NCBI GenBank assembly: GCA_905250025.1
Contig: CAJNOJ010000001.1
Location: forward strand, 496,001 to 560,000
Length of the DNA: 64,000 nt
Source: Adineta ricciae
Lineage: Eukaryota > Rotifera > Eurotatoria > Adinetida > Adinetidae
Direction: 5' to 3'
A model generated the notes under the pieces. That model saw nothing but the letters and a program-made list of their open reading frames with translations. It was not told where the DNA came from and did no database searches. This document shows, in pieces, positions 48,901 to 59,889 of this stretch (within the stretch, counting starts at the first letter, position 1; the number at the start of each line of letters is the position of its first letter). A program made the translations under genes and the position numbers.

Positions 48901-49374
48901 TAGATTTTGTAATTCCAGCGTGGAAATGCTCTGCGCCTTTTGCTTAATCGTTTGACAGTGTTGTGACAAGACGCTCGATGTTGATTTCTCTAGTTTATTA
49001 TTCTTTGGTGTCACTGTCCGATAATCCCCGTTCATATTGTTACGTTGTGCAATGGGTCGATGCACGCTCCCTGACAATTCGTACTGCCTGGAAGGTTGCT
49101 GAGAAATTGGAGCAGGACTGTATGGTGGAGTTGCTTGATACTGTTGAGGTGACGGTGGTATGACTGGTACAGGATTATATTGTACATTTGGTTGGTAGAT
49201 CGTTGGCGGAAGTACATACTGTTGAGTTGGTTGATATATCATTGGCGGAAAACTGTACTGCTGAAGTGACTGATACGGATTAGGCATCGGCATGTACTGC
49301 GGTAGTATTTGGTACATATTCAACATCTGACTATACTGTTGATACGGTTGTGGCATATACTGGTACTGGTACAT
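45946..49374 (-). CDS. ARM-TIR-SAM protein (SARM1-like domain set, permuted order)
   Basis: Five exons (49374-48285, 48224-47655, 47601-47338, 47283-46999, 46949-45946) give 1070 aa. Residues 1-105 are Tyr/Gln/Pro-rich repeats (QYMPQPYQQY). About 130-640 is helical armadillo/HEAT-like sequence. A TIR domain at about 695-850 begins FQYDMMISYCHADKDLIYKI, with box-2-like GFKIWIDLNNM and STYCQAEAEYAF, placing a candidate catalytic Glu at 768. After a Pro-rich linker a SAM-like domain follows (about 893-975, IYNWTEQDVLDFLF). SARM1 is ARM-SAM-SAM-TIR and cleaves NAD+ through its TIR; the same chemistry is inferred here. No death or LRR domain is seen, so a Toll receptor is excluded. Confidence 0.87.
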
Positions 49375-50076
49375 GTCGTATGTATTTAGTAATGAAAGAT
49401 ATTACAACTTAATGAGCGATGATCGGATAAGAATGCGAAATGCGTATAACAAAGTATCTCTACCTTTTATTTTTATTTATACGGTTAAGTACGAAACCTT
49501 GCTATTGATGATTAAGAATGTTTTTTTTTAAACATTTTTCTATTATTGTTGCGTCAAATATATGTTATTTAGGTGAAGCTCGAAGAAACCAATACAATCA
49601 CTCTAGTTACATATAGCAAATCATGATACAGAATTTATCAAAGAACAACCTTGAAGGGAACATCATGTTTATGTACTCATTATAATAACTACAATGCCAT
49701 CAGTATTTAAATTCGATTCAGTACAGAGATTGTCAACGATTATTAATTTCATTTAGAAATTTTCTAAATTCCGTTTTTTCGAAAATAAAATTCGTCATAC
49801 TCTACGATACTCATATACATCCTTCGCATCGAGGCGTGCATGTTTACGCTCGAATGATCAATATGATGATGATACTATCACTCAAATGTGTATAATATGG
49901 ATTATGCATAGGAAAAAAAAACGGACGAATGAATAAAAGGTAAAAAAACTTGGCTTGCTAGGATTCGCGGTCGTGTTTTGTGGTGATAGTAATAATAATA
50001 ATAGTGGTAATAATAGGAAACAGCAATACATATTTCGATAATAAGTATACACAACGTTACGGGCGATAGAGTCGAT
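49375..50076. other. Divergent promoter region, ARM-TIR-SAM / TRPV
   Basis: 700 bp of AT-rich DNA between two divergent genes. An antisense ORF (49902-50321) overlaps the TRPV start and is a shadow. No other gene is seen. Confidence 0.5.
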
Positions 50077-52557
50077 ATGTCTACCGCAGAAAACGAGAAA
50101 TCCACTGCGGCAGTTGTTAATATCTGGTCACGTTTTCGTAAGAGTCTCAAGAAAGAAGAAAATGAAGCATCTAACGAACAAGATGATAAGAATTCCGTTT
50201 TATCGGCAGTCGAACGGCAAACTGAAAATTCAAGAAAAGGCGGTACTATTTGGGAAGCTGTGCGCAAAGCTGACGAAGAAGCATTTAAACGTCTTGTCAC
50301 ATTGGATCCGCAAAATGTCAATGCGCGCGGACCTGTCGGCGAATGTCCCGCTCATATGTTGTTTTTGTATGGAACTGACACTCATTTGAACATGGCTCGA
50401 TATTTGATCAAAAACTTTCCTTACACAATAACTCAAATCTACAATCAAGCTGTAAGAAGATTCATTCGATCTCATTTGGCGATTCGGGCTGTTTTGTTTT
50501 TTTAGGAATACTATGGCGAAGTTGTTCTTCATATTGCGATTATTAAACGAAACCCGACTATGGTTGAGTGGTTATTAGGTGAGGACCATAATGTCGCATA
50601 CCAAGAACAACAATTAACGGCCGCTGCGAGTGGAAACTTTTTTAAAGTGTAAGCTTTTGTTTATCATGTAAATTCGTGTGCTAAGACATCGTTTTCTAGA
50701 GGGCGACCATGTTATTACGGTGAGACGCCATTGGCATTTGCTTGTTGCACAAACCAATGGAATATCGTGGAAATTTTATTGAAATATGGTGCTTCGATGG
50801 ATGCAGTTCGTTCTTTTTTTGTCCCATTTATGAAATTGAATGAATATATTTAGGTTGATTCTAATGGAAATACTGTCCTACATTTATTGGTCATTCACAA
50901 TCTGCCAAAAATGTACACGAAGTTCAAGGAACGTTGGATAGCCGAACAAGAACCAGATAATTCCGATGATGAAGAAGATGAACTTTATCAAATTGAAAAG
51001 AAACGCATTGTTCCAATATGGAAACGTCTGAATAAAGATGGCTTTACACCGTTGACACTAGCAGCAAAATTAGGTCAAGCCGAAATGTTCTCATTTTTAC
51101 TTGAAGAACGTAAGATTGTCCAATGGAGCTTTGGCCCAGTCGCATGTGTACTTTATCCACTCGATCAAGTTGATTTAGAATTTCGAGAAGATGTAAACTT
51201 GTAGTTGTCTGAGAAATTCTTATGATTTCTTGAGTTTTCACTTAGGAACTTGAAAGTACGGCGGGCGCGTTGGAAATCATCGTGCAAAATGCACATGTCG
51301 AATTGATTATGCATCCTAGGATGATCGATTTAGTGAATAAAAAATGGGAACGTTTTGCCAGAACAATCTTCTTCAACCGATTTCTAGTTACATTTTCGTA
51401 CTTAATGGTCTTTCTCGTTACGACTATTCTCGATCAAACACGAATCGAAACGGTAAAACGATCTGTAGACTTTAAGTTAAACGCGTGAATAGCTTATTTC
51501 GTTTAATTGTTATATAGATTGAAGGTGACGGCGATGACGCTGTGGTCACAAATATAGAACCTCCAGGAATGATTATACAAGTCATCTGTGCGTTTGGTCG
51601 TCTATTTGTTTTGGCTGGGGCGATATGGAAAGGACGAAACGAAATAAAAGAAATGACTAGTTTAGGTGTGAAGAAATACTTTCAAACAACGGTAAAATTA
51701 TTCTTTGATTTTTCTCTCATTGACTATTCCGATTGCAATACAGGGTTCTGGTCTTTTGGAAAACTGTCTTTCACTATTATTTTGTTTGTGTATATACATC
51801 GTGAATATTCTACGAATGTTTGGTATGCGAGCAGAAACAGCTGCTTTGGCATTTGCATCAATTATTGGCTGGGGTTATATGCTTTTCTTCGTCATGGCAT
51901 TCCGTTTAACTGGACCGTTCGTTGTGATGATCTACGAGATGTTATTCAATGATGTTCTACGTTTTTGCGTTATCTACGTCGTGTTTCTGGCAGGATTTTC
52001 ACAAACATTCTTTGTGCTATTCGAACAAAATGGTAAAAATCAATTTCCAATAGAAAACTCAATAACTCGATCGTCATTTTAGGTTTTGGCGGTTTTCTTG
52101 TCAGTGTGAAACAATGTTTTCTAGGCATGTTAGGAGATTTTGATCTTGACGCTTACACGGAAACATCATATCGATATATCAGTGTAAGCTTATTGATCTT
52201 CTATATCATTGTCGTCACAATTTTATTACTGAACTTACTTGTCGCTATGATGGGTGATACATACGGAAATATCATCGAAGGTGCAACACAAGTCTGGTTA
52301 GTAGACCTATGGGTTGTACTTCGATGTATTGAAGAGATTTTTGTGAATGTTTTAGGCATTTGGAACGAGCACGAATTGTTTTTGCTATCGAAAACGAAAT
52401 GTCCAATGAGGACCGGAACTTACCATCGAATAAATACTGGACAAATATTGATGGTGAACGTTATTTACAAGTCGAGGAAGTGGATGACAAAGCTTTTCTT
52501 GGAGATGGTGATGGAGAAGGCGGAGAAGAAGAACAAAAGAAAGAAGAATCAGACTAG
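50077..52557 (+). CDS. TRPV-type cation channel
   Basis: Nine exons (50077-50451, 50506-50648, 50700-50805, 50854-51192, 51246-51452, 51518-51691, 51744-52032, 52083-52296, 52356-52557) sum to 682 aa. The N-terminal half holds ankyrin repeats (GETPLAFACCTNQWNIVEILLKYGA, DGFTPLTLAAKLGQAEM). Six membrane segments follow, starting at RTIFFNRFLVTFSYLMV. The pore region reads VKQCFLGMLGDFDLDAY, with GMLGD like the GMGD filter of TRPV1-4. S6 is IIVVTILLLNLLVAMMGDTY, the TRPV hallmark, followed by a TRP-box helix (TQVWHLERARIVF). The acidic tail ends EEQKKEESD. The layout is like invertebrate OSM-9/Nanchung/Inactive channels. AATAAA lies at 52630-52635. Confidence 0.92.
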
Positions 52558-53030
52558 AAAAAGAACTTTGTCAATATCATTTTGCATTAATTACAATAAT
52601 AGTTTCATATTTTTCTTTTCTTATTGGCAAATAAATTAACCTCAAGCAGAGATTAGTAGTGTGACATTTGAAAGTTGAAGTTGAGTAGCTCTCTTTCCAA
52701 CCTGTGCAGCGATAAATTTCTCGCCGAAAGCACTCAAAGAGCATCAAATAAAACATTGCTTACTCAATGAATCATGAACAAACTCAAGTAAGGAATTAAA
52801 ATTGGAAAATGCCGTCCAAGATTACTTCAGCGACCGAAAAATGCGCATTCTGGTCATTGCCAACCGTTCTTCCTCGTTAAATAGGGAGAAACCAACTGTT
52901 TCAAAACAACCTGCCCGTATTCTTCCTTTTTCTATCGTTTGACATTTTGCTAAACATACAGGTAATTCTTAGTTTGATCATACTATATATGCAGGTGCAA
53001 AACTAGTTTAGTCAGAGATAAAAACGACTA
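52558..53030. other. Gap between TRPV and calpain
   Basis: It contains AATAAA at 52630-52635 for TRPV and sequence leading to the calpain ATG. No gene is seen. Confidence 0.5.
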
Positions 53031-55222
53031 ATGATGATGAGTGTGGCATATTCCGATACAAAGCAATGGACATGTAAGATATGTACATTCTCAAATTACA
53101 TATCAGCATACCCAGAGTGTCATGTGTGTCAACGAATCGATCCGCTGCTGATTGAAACCAGTTACTTAGAAATACCAGTGGTAAAATCTTACTTATAGAA
53201 AATGTATAAAAAAATTTTATTATTTTTAGAGAGACTCGAAAACAGTGACGTCTCTGGCGGTAGGCAATCGTCAAAATCAAGATGAAATCGATGCAAGAAA
53301 AAGTTTCAATGAAATTATCTCATATTGTCGACAAGTATTTCTCGCCTGAAATTGTTGTTCAGTTTTGTGATAGGATTCTTTTTCTAGGTGAAAACCAACT
53401 TCGTTGATGATCAGTTTCTTCCATCATCTCGTTCGATTGGCTATAAGACTGAAAATGATCTCCAATGGTTACGAGTTTCTCAAACACGCCCATTATCATT
53501 GCGAGAAGACAAGTATTTGACTTGGACCGTTTATTCATCACCTTCGCCTGCTGATATTCAGCAAGGAATATTGGGAAACTGTTGGTTAATGGCAGCGTTG
53601 AGTTTGATTGCGGAACAGCCGCATATTGTCGAACAAATTGTCTTAACTAAGATGATCAACGAAGAGGGAGCTTATCTTGTACGCATCTGTTATAATGGTG
53701 TTTGGAAAATAATACTCGTCGATGATTATTTTCCGTGTACAGTTCATAATCAATTAGCATATTCTCAAGCAAGTCGTCACCAGATATATATTCCATTAAT
53801 TGAGAAGGCATGTGCGAAACTATTTGGTTCCTATGCAGAATTATGCAGTGGATTTCTCGAAGAAGGTCTGCAGCTATTAACAGGTGCGCCATGCGATTGT
53901 ATCAATATTAATCGAGATAGTGATGAATTCCAAAGTCATACTATTTGGGCAAAACTTCTATCAGCTTGTGAACTTCGGTATGAGCGTTGATTTACTTCCC
54001 TAGTTTGCTTATTCGATTGACTTGCTTTAGATTATTAATTGGTGCATCAACGGGTTGTACCAATGTGACCGAAGAGGAATACCGTGAGGTAAATATAAAC
54101 CCTAACCACGCGTTTTCTATTCTTGCTGTCTGTGCTCTTTCAAATATCTCTATGCAATTTGTACTCGTGCGTGATCCACATGCAGCTACAAATTATTGTG
54201 AAATACTGATAACACCGCTAATTCTCGCTCAATTAAATTCTTCTATTCAATTTTCTCCACCGTCAGGTGCCTTTTGGATTTCGTGGCCACTCTTTCTTCA
54301 ATACTTTGCTTCAATTACGATATCATCTTATCGAAGTGACTATTATGATGTACGACATGTTGCTCAATTTACTCGCTCATCAAAAGAATCCATTCCAACA
54401 TTTCAGTTCTATGTACCAAAGTAGCAAAATTCATGGAAACAAACGTTGAATGACTTCATTTTGTCTTTCAGAAAATCATTGATTACTATTAGTCTCCTTT
54501 ATCATCGTCAAAGTCGTTGGTTACCTTGCTCCCACACACAATGCTTTGTCTTATGCGATATAAACGATCGACAAATGAGAACTCTTGGCACCCATTTATC
54601 AATCCTACAAACAGATCGTCGTTCGTTTACACAATGGACCGGTTCATTAGAGTCAGGCTATTACATACTTATACCATTCTCCACTACCTTTTGGAATGAA
54701 GAAAATTGTGAACTTCAACGAGATTATACAGTTGTTGTACATTCGAATGTTCAATTCGATTTGCAACTAGTTATTGAACCAGCAACAGTTCTCACCGATT
54801 GCTTTATTAGCGCTATATCAAAGCGAGGCAGTTCAATAACTCAGGTTAGTTGGTAGAGAACTTTCGTAATCTAAAGAATACTTTCCCTTTAGGATCAATG
54901 CTTTAATTATTATGTCATACGCGGTCCATCGGATTTTTTTCTTTTTATCGCAGAAAACTTGTCTACAATCGATTATTTAAACATTGAATTGGACTTGAGC
55001 GATTCAGCTTGTATACAAAGTTCTCGTCAAGCATTTATCACTCACGACTGCATTCCACCGCATCACCGACAAGTTATATTTTTTATGGAATGGACTGATA
55101 CGCACAACAGAACTCCCCGTTTTCAGTATACTTTTGATTATTCCTACACTAGACTAGCAAGTCAATCCATACCAGTCATCGATATTTATCAGCATGATTT
55201 TCATTCATATCGTTCGATTTAG
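53031..55222 (+). CDS. Zinc-finger calpain of CAPN15/SOL type with altered active site
   Basis: Exons 53031-53180, 53230-53334, 53388-53977, 54031-54420, 54472-54844 and 54893-55222 give 645 aa. The first exon encodes a RanBP2-type zinc finger (QWTCKICTFSNY...CHVC), which with the FVDDQF segment places it with CAPN15/SOL calpains. The protease core keeps the catalytic Cys150 in GILGNCWLMAA and His308 in NPNHAFSIL. Where other calpains have RNPWG, this has RDPHA, so the catalytic Asn is Asp (about 330) and the following Trp is His. The C-terminal region is diverged beta sequence. AATAAA is at 55254-55259. It may be a weak protease or a non-catalytic calpain. Confidence 0.85.
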
Positions 55223-55677
55223 TTCAAAACTGAATCATTCGGTCATATTTTTTAATAAATGGAATGTTAAATAAATAAGTTTGTCTTCCGCTGTTATCCA
55301 ATCTATTTTATATATCAGAATGACTTTATCTTTTGATTAATGCTTCAAAGTCTAAGACATTACTAAACAAAGTTGATTACATCAGTCTGTTCGATCTTTA
55401 ATTACAAATGAGAATGTTCTCGAAGAGAACTGATCTTGTTGAATGGCTTCTTGATGTTCACGTCAAAAATGTATGAACTGTATCAGATCTTCAAAAGCTC
55501 ATTACTGTCATTGCATTGATTTGCAAATGAGGAAAACACATATGCCTCCTACGCATGTCTTTTGATAAAAAAGAAGAAACCCGAGAAAGATACATCTCGA
55601 GTTTGTTCATTCTATTCCCATCACTTATATATATATATAAGTAAAAAACGACCCGTCGGTAATATTGTAATCAGCAA
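55223..55677. other. Gap between calpain and tryptophan hydroxylase
   Basis: AATAAA at 55254-55259 ends the calpain gene. A palindromic AT dinucleotide run at 55625-55640 lies just upstream of the hydroxylase ATG. No other gene is seen. Confidence 0.5.
55625..55640. repeat. AT dinucleotide microsatellite
   Basis: Perfect TATATA run flanked by CTTA/TAAG, so the whole reads as an inverted repeat. It is 38 bp upstream of the tryptophan hydroxylase ATG. Confidence 0.7.
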
Positions 55678-58600
55678 ATGTCGTACAAGTCCTCGTACTT
55701 TCGATGTCTTGAAGTGAGAGAAAATAACGTTGTGAATTTGAATGAAACATTGAACTTGTCGTTTCTTTGTTTAGCATCGATTATCAACATTACATGAAGA
55801 TATGGATGACCAAGAGGCGCTCGCTGTTATCAATAATGACATGCCACCGGAAAAATTGCGATCGCTCGTTCAACAAGGCAATACAACATCGTTCATATTT
55901 TCAATTAAGAATCGAATCGGAGGTTTAGCACGAGCTTTGCAAGTGTTTCAGGTATGCTGATCGTCTTATTTCTATTAACATTACGATTGCTTCTTGTTTC
56001 AAAAGGATAATGGTATCAATGTCGTACATATTGAATCTCGTCGTTCACGTCGTACCAATTCCGAATATGAAATCTACGTTGATTTGGAAGCGGATCGTGC
56101 GCTTGTTCATGAGTCCATGCAACAACTAAAACGCCAGGTGTCATGCGTTCGTTTCGATTTGAACAACCTTTCGGAATTAAGTGAAAACCTTGATAAACTC
56201 AATGATGAGGTTTTTAATGGCGATGGGTCAACAAATGGTAACGAAAATCTCGAACTACCACCACCATCACCTTTTCTCGATGAAAATGGTGAACCAATCC
56301 GCCGTAAAAGTAAGTCGTCAAAAAAAAAAACAATCGACAAAGTAAGGCATCATATGTGTGCAAAGTCATTTGCGTGAGAGTAGGACAAACAAAAGACCGT
56401 TAGACTTATTTTTAACCAGTACAGAGTCCATCTGGAAAACATACTCGATGATTGCCTTTCGAAACAAATTGATTTACATAAACAAATATGAAATCGATTG
56501 GCAAAGTCAACAAAACGCTGCTCTTTGTTCCCTAAACGAAAAGAATAGTTGTGACAATATTTTCTTCTAAAAATAAGATCACGCCGAGAATGCCTGTCAT
56601 ACAGATGATCATGTCTACGCCGTTTTTGTCACCGGTAACTACGAGTATGAGTACAAATAAAAAATTCAAATTTTAGTCTATGGCGCCGATACGGCATCAG
56701 TCGTCTCTTCTCTACATTCGAGTATATCATATTTAAGCGATATCTAAGTACTTTTTGATATTTCTTTCTTCGTATAAACGTTATCAAAACTAAAAAATGC
56801 TTTCACCTGATAAAACTGCTCGTTCAACGTATCCTTTGGATATTTTTTCACTTCCTGTTAAAAATGCTCTCGATCGACAATTGTACATATCATTCAAAAG
56901 TGATTCGACATTATCAACACTCTGCTACGACGAAGTTCTATGTTATTTATCGAACATTATCAGTCAAGGTTCGTTAGCCGAAATCGAAGATAACCTAAAA
57001 CGATATTTTACACCCGACCAAATCCATCAGGCGTACAAAAATTTACAATCTGGTTTAGAATATAGCTTATCTATCATGAATAAAAGTAAAAATCAACATG
57101 TATATGATACTTTACAGCAATGTTCAATCAATTTAATTGATTCGACATCAATCTTATTAGTTATCGAAATTCTGCATCTTCATCAATTATTTTCCTATTT
57201 ACCCGTATTCGTTACCAACGATTGGCTTCATATGATACGTAGTGTACAAAATCTTGAGAAACTTGATCTCACACCTTCATCATCCGTGTCCAGTCTGGTC
57301 AAGCAAATGTTTCAGCTAAAAGAACATTTAAATATCTTACATAATCTTGTTAACAAGTATTATTCGATTTCAACAGTTATACAACCAACGCTATCGTCAA
57401 ATGAACAGTGTTGTTTACATACATCATGCAGTCATAATCCAACAGTGTACACGTCGACGCCAATGGTTCTAATTGATTCACCATCATCATCGTGGTCATC
57501 GATGGATATGGAGGCAAATCCAGGAACAACTATGACTGGTTTCATTCGAAATCCTGTAACAAATTTTATTATGCCCACCACGAAAGCGTCGGATTCGGAC
57601 ATAGAAACGTCTTTTCTTCCCGCTGATGACAATTTGAGTAGCGATGACGAAAATGAGATAGAATCATTTTCGTGCGCTCGACGATCTTCCGATCAATCCG
57701 TATCGAGTAAAACAGGCCCAGTAATCGTTAGACGTGCAGATGTTTTATGGATGTATCCAACTGGAGTCTTAAGAGCGAAAAACAGTTCACTTTGCTCTTC
57801 TATTCATGAAGGTTTAAATCCGAATGAATTCAAACCTCTTTATACACGAGCGAATAGTTGTAATATTGATTTATCTACTAAGATTACACAGGAACCCGCA
57901 CCGAAAATAAAACCGAAAAGACCTTCGATAAAACAAAAGCAAAGAAAAGGTTCGAAGATAGTTGTTTTTCTTACATGATGAACAAATTCTCTAATCAATT
58001 CATATTCGACTTATTTTCCTTTTTCGTTCTAGTTGAAGCAGAAGAAACGCCATGGTTTCCACATCGTATTGAAGATTTGGATCAATGTTCGAATAAAGTC
58101 TTGTTGTATGGAGCAGATCTTGACGCTGATCATCCGGTGCGTATAAACGCTGAAACGCTTAGTTTATTGTGACATAAGAGAACAGCTAATGAATCCCAAC
58201 GTGTATGTGAATAATCTTGAAATATCTTTTTCAAGATACTTTTACAGCTGTCGGGAAAATGGCAAGAATGATTTAATTAATGCACCAGCTGATGAAGAAC
58301 GAAGGCGTAAACAAAACATTTTCTTGCTATATGTTTTCTAGGGGTTTACCGACCAAGTCTATCGAGCACGTCGTATGTACTTTCATGATCTGGCTATTGC
58401 ATACAAACAGTAAGTCATTCATGTTCATTTCTCCTTTCGGAAGAGAAGAACAGCGAGTCTTTGCAGTGGTAATCCAATTCCTCGTGTTCAGTACACGAAA
58501 GAAGAAATTGAAACTTGGTAAGTTTTATTAACCAAAAATAAAATGAAAGTTGTATTAATTGAATGAATGTAGGGGTGCGGTATTTCGTAATTTGAATAAA

Positions 58601-59671
58601 ATCTATCCAACACATGCTTGCAATGAATATCTGGCAAATTGGCCCTTGTTAAGAGAAAAATGTGGTTTTCGGTAGAGTAGAAAGCACTTTTTTTCTTGGA
58701 AATATTTTTTTATTCGAACAACATTCTATCTAGAGAAGACAATATTCCACAATTGGAAGATATATCACGTTTTCTTCGCGAACGAACTGGATTTACATTA
58801 CGACCAGTCGCTGGATATTTATCACCAAGAGATTTTCTCTATGGTCTAGCATTTCGCGTATTTCATTGCACACAATACATTCGACATTCATCAAACCCAG
58901 CATACACACCCGAACCGTATGTTTAACCTTCGAGTTTAAAAAAAAACCAGTTCGAATAATTATGCTCTTATAGAGACTGCTGTCATGAATTATTGGGTCA
59001 TGTACCACTTCTAGCAGATCCTAATTTTGCGCAGTTTTCACATGAAATTGGCTTAGCTGCGATTGGTGCATCGGAAGAGGACATCAATCGTTTAGCAACG
59101 GTAAGATGACCCTTTAATCGATTCGTACTCTTTCTATAGACATGTATTAACCCAGAGAAACTTTTAACCTTTTTCCATTGATAGACATCACGGGATATTT
59201 ATATTTAGTGTTATTTTTTCACCATTGAATTTGGTCTCTGTCGCCAAAATGATGGTCTTCGTGCTTATGGAGCTGGTTTACTTTCGTCATGTGCTGAGTT
59301 GCAACATGCGTTGAGTGATAAAGCAAAGAAGCTACAATTCGATCCTGATGTGGTTTGCAAGACAACATGTTTAATCACAACGTATCAAGATCAATACTTT
59401 GTTTCGGCAAGTTTTGTTGAGGCGAAAGAGAAAATGAGGTAAATGAAAGAAATCCTTACTCCTTTTCTATTTCATTTGTTCTTCTGCTAGAGAATTTGCT
59501 CTGTCTATTAAACGTCCGTTCGCTGTTCGTTACAATCCGTATAATCAAAGTATTGAAATCGTTTCCAATACCCAACATGTTGCTCAAATCATCTCGGATC
59601 TCAAAGGTGACATGTGTATCATATTCGACGCACTGAAGAAAATTGAAAATAGCATTGGAAATGAGAAATAA
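55678..59671 (+). CDS. TPH: Tryptophan 5-hydroxylase
   Basis: Rate-limiting enzyme of serotonin synthesis, using tetrahydrobiopterin, Fe(II) and oxygen. Eleven exons join in phase to 519 aa: 55678-55713, 55775-55951, 56006-56309, 58033-58136, 58342-58409, 58467-58517, 58573-58671, 58734-58916, 58974-59100, 59209-59438, 59491-59671. An N-terminal ACT domain contains [15 protein letters not shown] and [16 protein letters not shown]. The catalytic domain begins [13 protein letters not shown]. Iron ligands are His345 and His350 (HELLGH) and Glu390 (YFFTIEFG). [19 protein letters not shown] and [11 protein letters not shown] are closer to TPH than to phenylalanine or tyrosine hydroxylase. A coiled-coil tail ends the protein. 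Intron 3 is 1.7 kb and contains the ORF at 56797. Confidence 0.93.
56797..57978 (+). CDS. 393-codon ORF inside tryptophan hydroxylase intron 3
   Basis: Open frame with an ATG at 56797 and TGA at 57976-57978, on the same strand as the host gene and ending 54 bp before the host acceptor. Residues 20-200 are helical with many Leu, Ile, Tyr and paired Asn/Gln ([20 protein letters not shown]); residues 200-300 are Ser/Asp-rich, and the tail is basic ([14 protein letters not shown]). There is no signal peptide or membrane segment. It may be a nested intronless gene. Alternatively a donor at about 57950 (AAAG/GTTCGA) is in the right phase to splice to the host exon at 58033, making a different 5' exon of a hydroxylase without the ACT domain. 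Family not recognised. Confidence 0.68.
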   Translation: MLSPDKTARSTYPLDIFSLPVKNALDRQLYISFKSDSTLSTLCYDEVLCYLSNIISQGSLAEIEDNLKRYFTPDQIHQAYKNLQSGLEYSLSIMNKSKNQHVYDTLQQCSINLIDSTSILLVIEILHLHQLFSYLPVFVTNDWLHMIRSVQNLEKLDLTPSSSVSSLVKQMFQLKEHLNILHNLVNKYYSISTVIQPTLSSNEQCCLHTSCSHNPTVYTSTPMVLIDSPSSSWSSMDMEANPGTTMTGFIRNPVTNFIMPTTKASDSDIETSFLPADDNLSSDDENEIESFSCARRSSDQSVSSKTGPVIVRRADVLWMYPTGVLRAKNSSLCSSIHEGLNPNEFKPLYTRANSCNIDLSTKITQEPAPKIKPKRPSIKQKQRKGSKIVVFLT

Positions 59672-59889
59672 ACAACACGTACTTCTCTTATCTTTTCATC
59701 TATCTATCTATCTCTAAGTATTGTATTCGTGATTTATTGGTTCAAAAAAAAACAGCATATTGAAAAAAAGTTCGTTCCGTTTTGTGGTTGTTCTTGTTTT
59801 CATTTCATGGTGTTTTGTGATTTTGGTTTCGTTTTTATTATTAAGAGAGAAAAGAAAAAGAGACAAGCCTATCAGTATATTTCTGGCAT

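Noticed and set aside
45946-49374. Toll-like receptor
   Set aside because: The TIR domain could suggest it, but there is no signal peptide, LRR or membrane segment; ARM-like and SAM-like regions flank the TIR instead.
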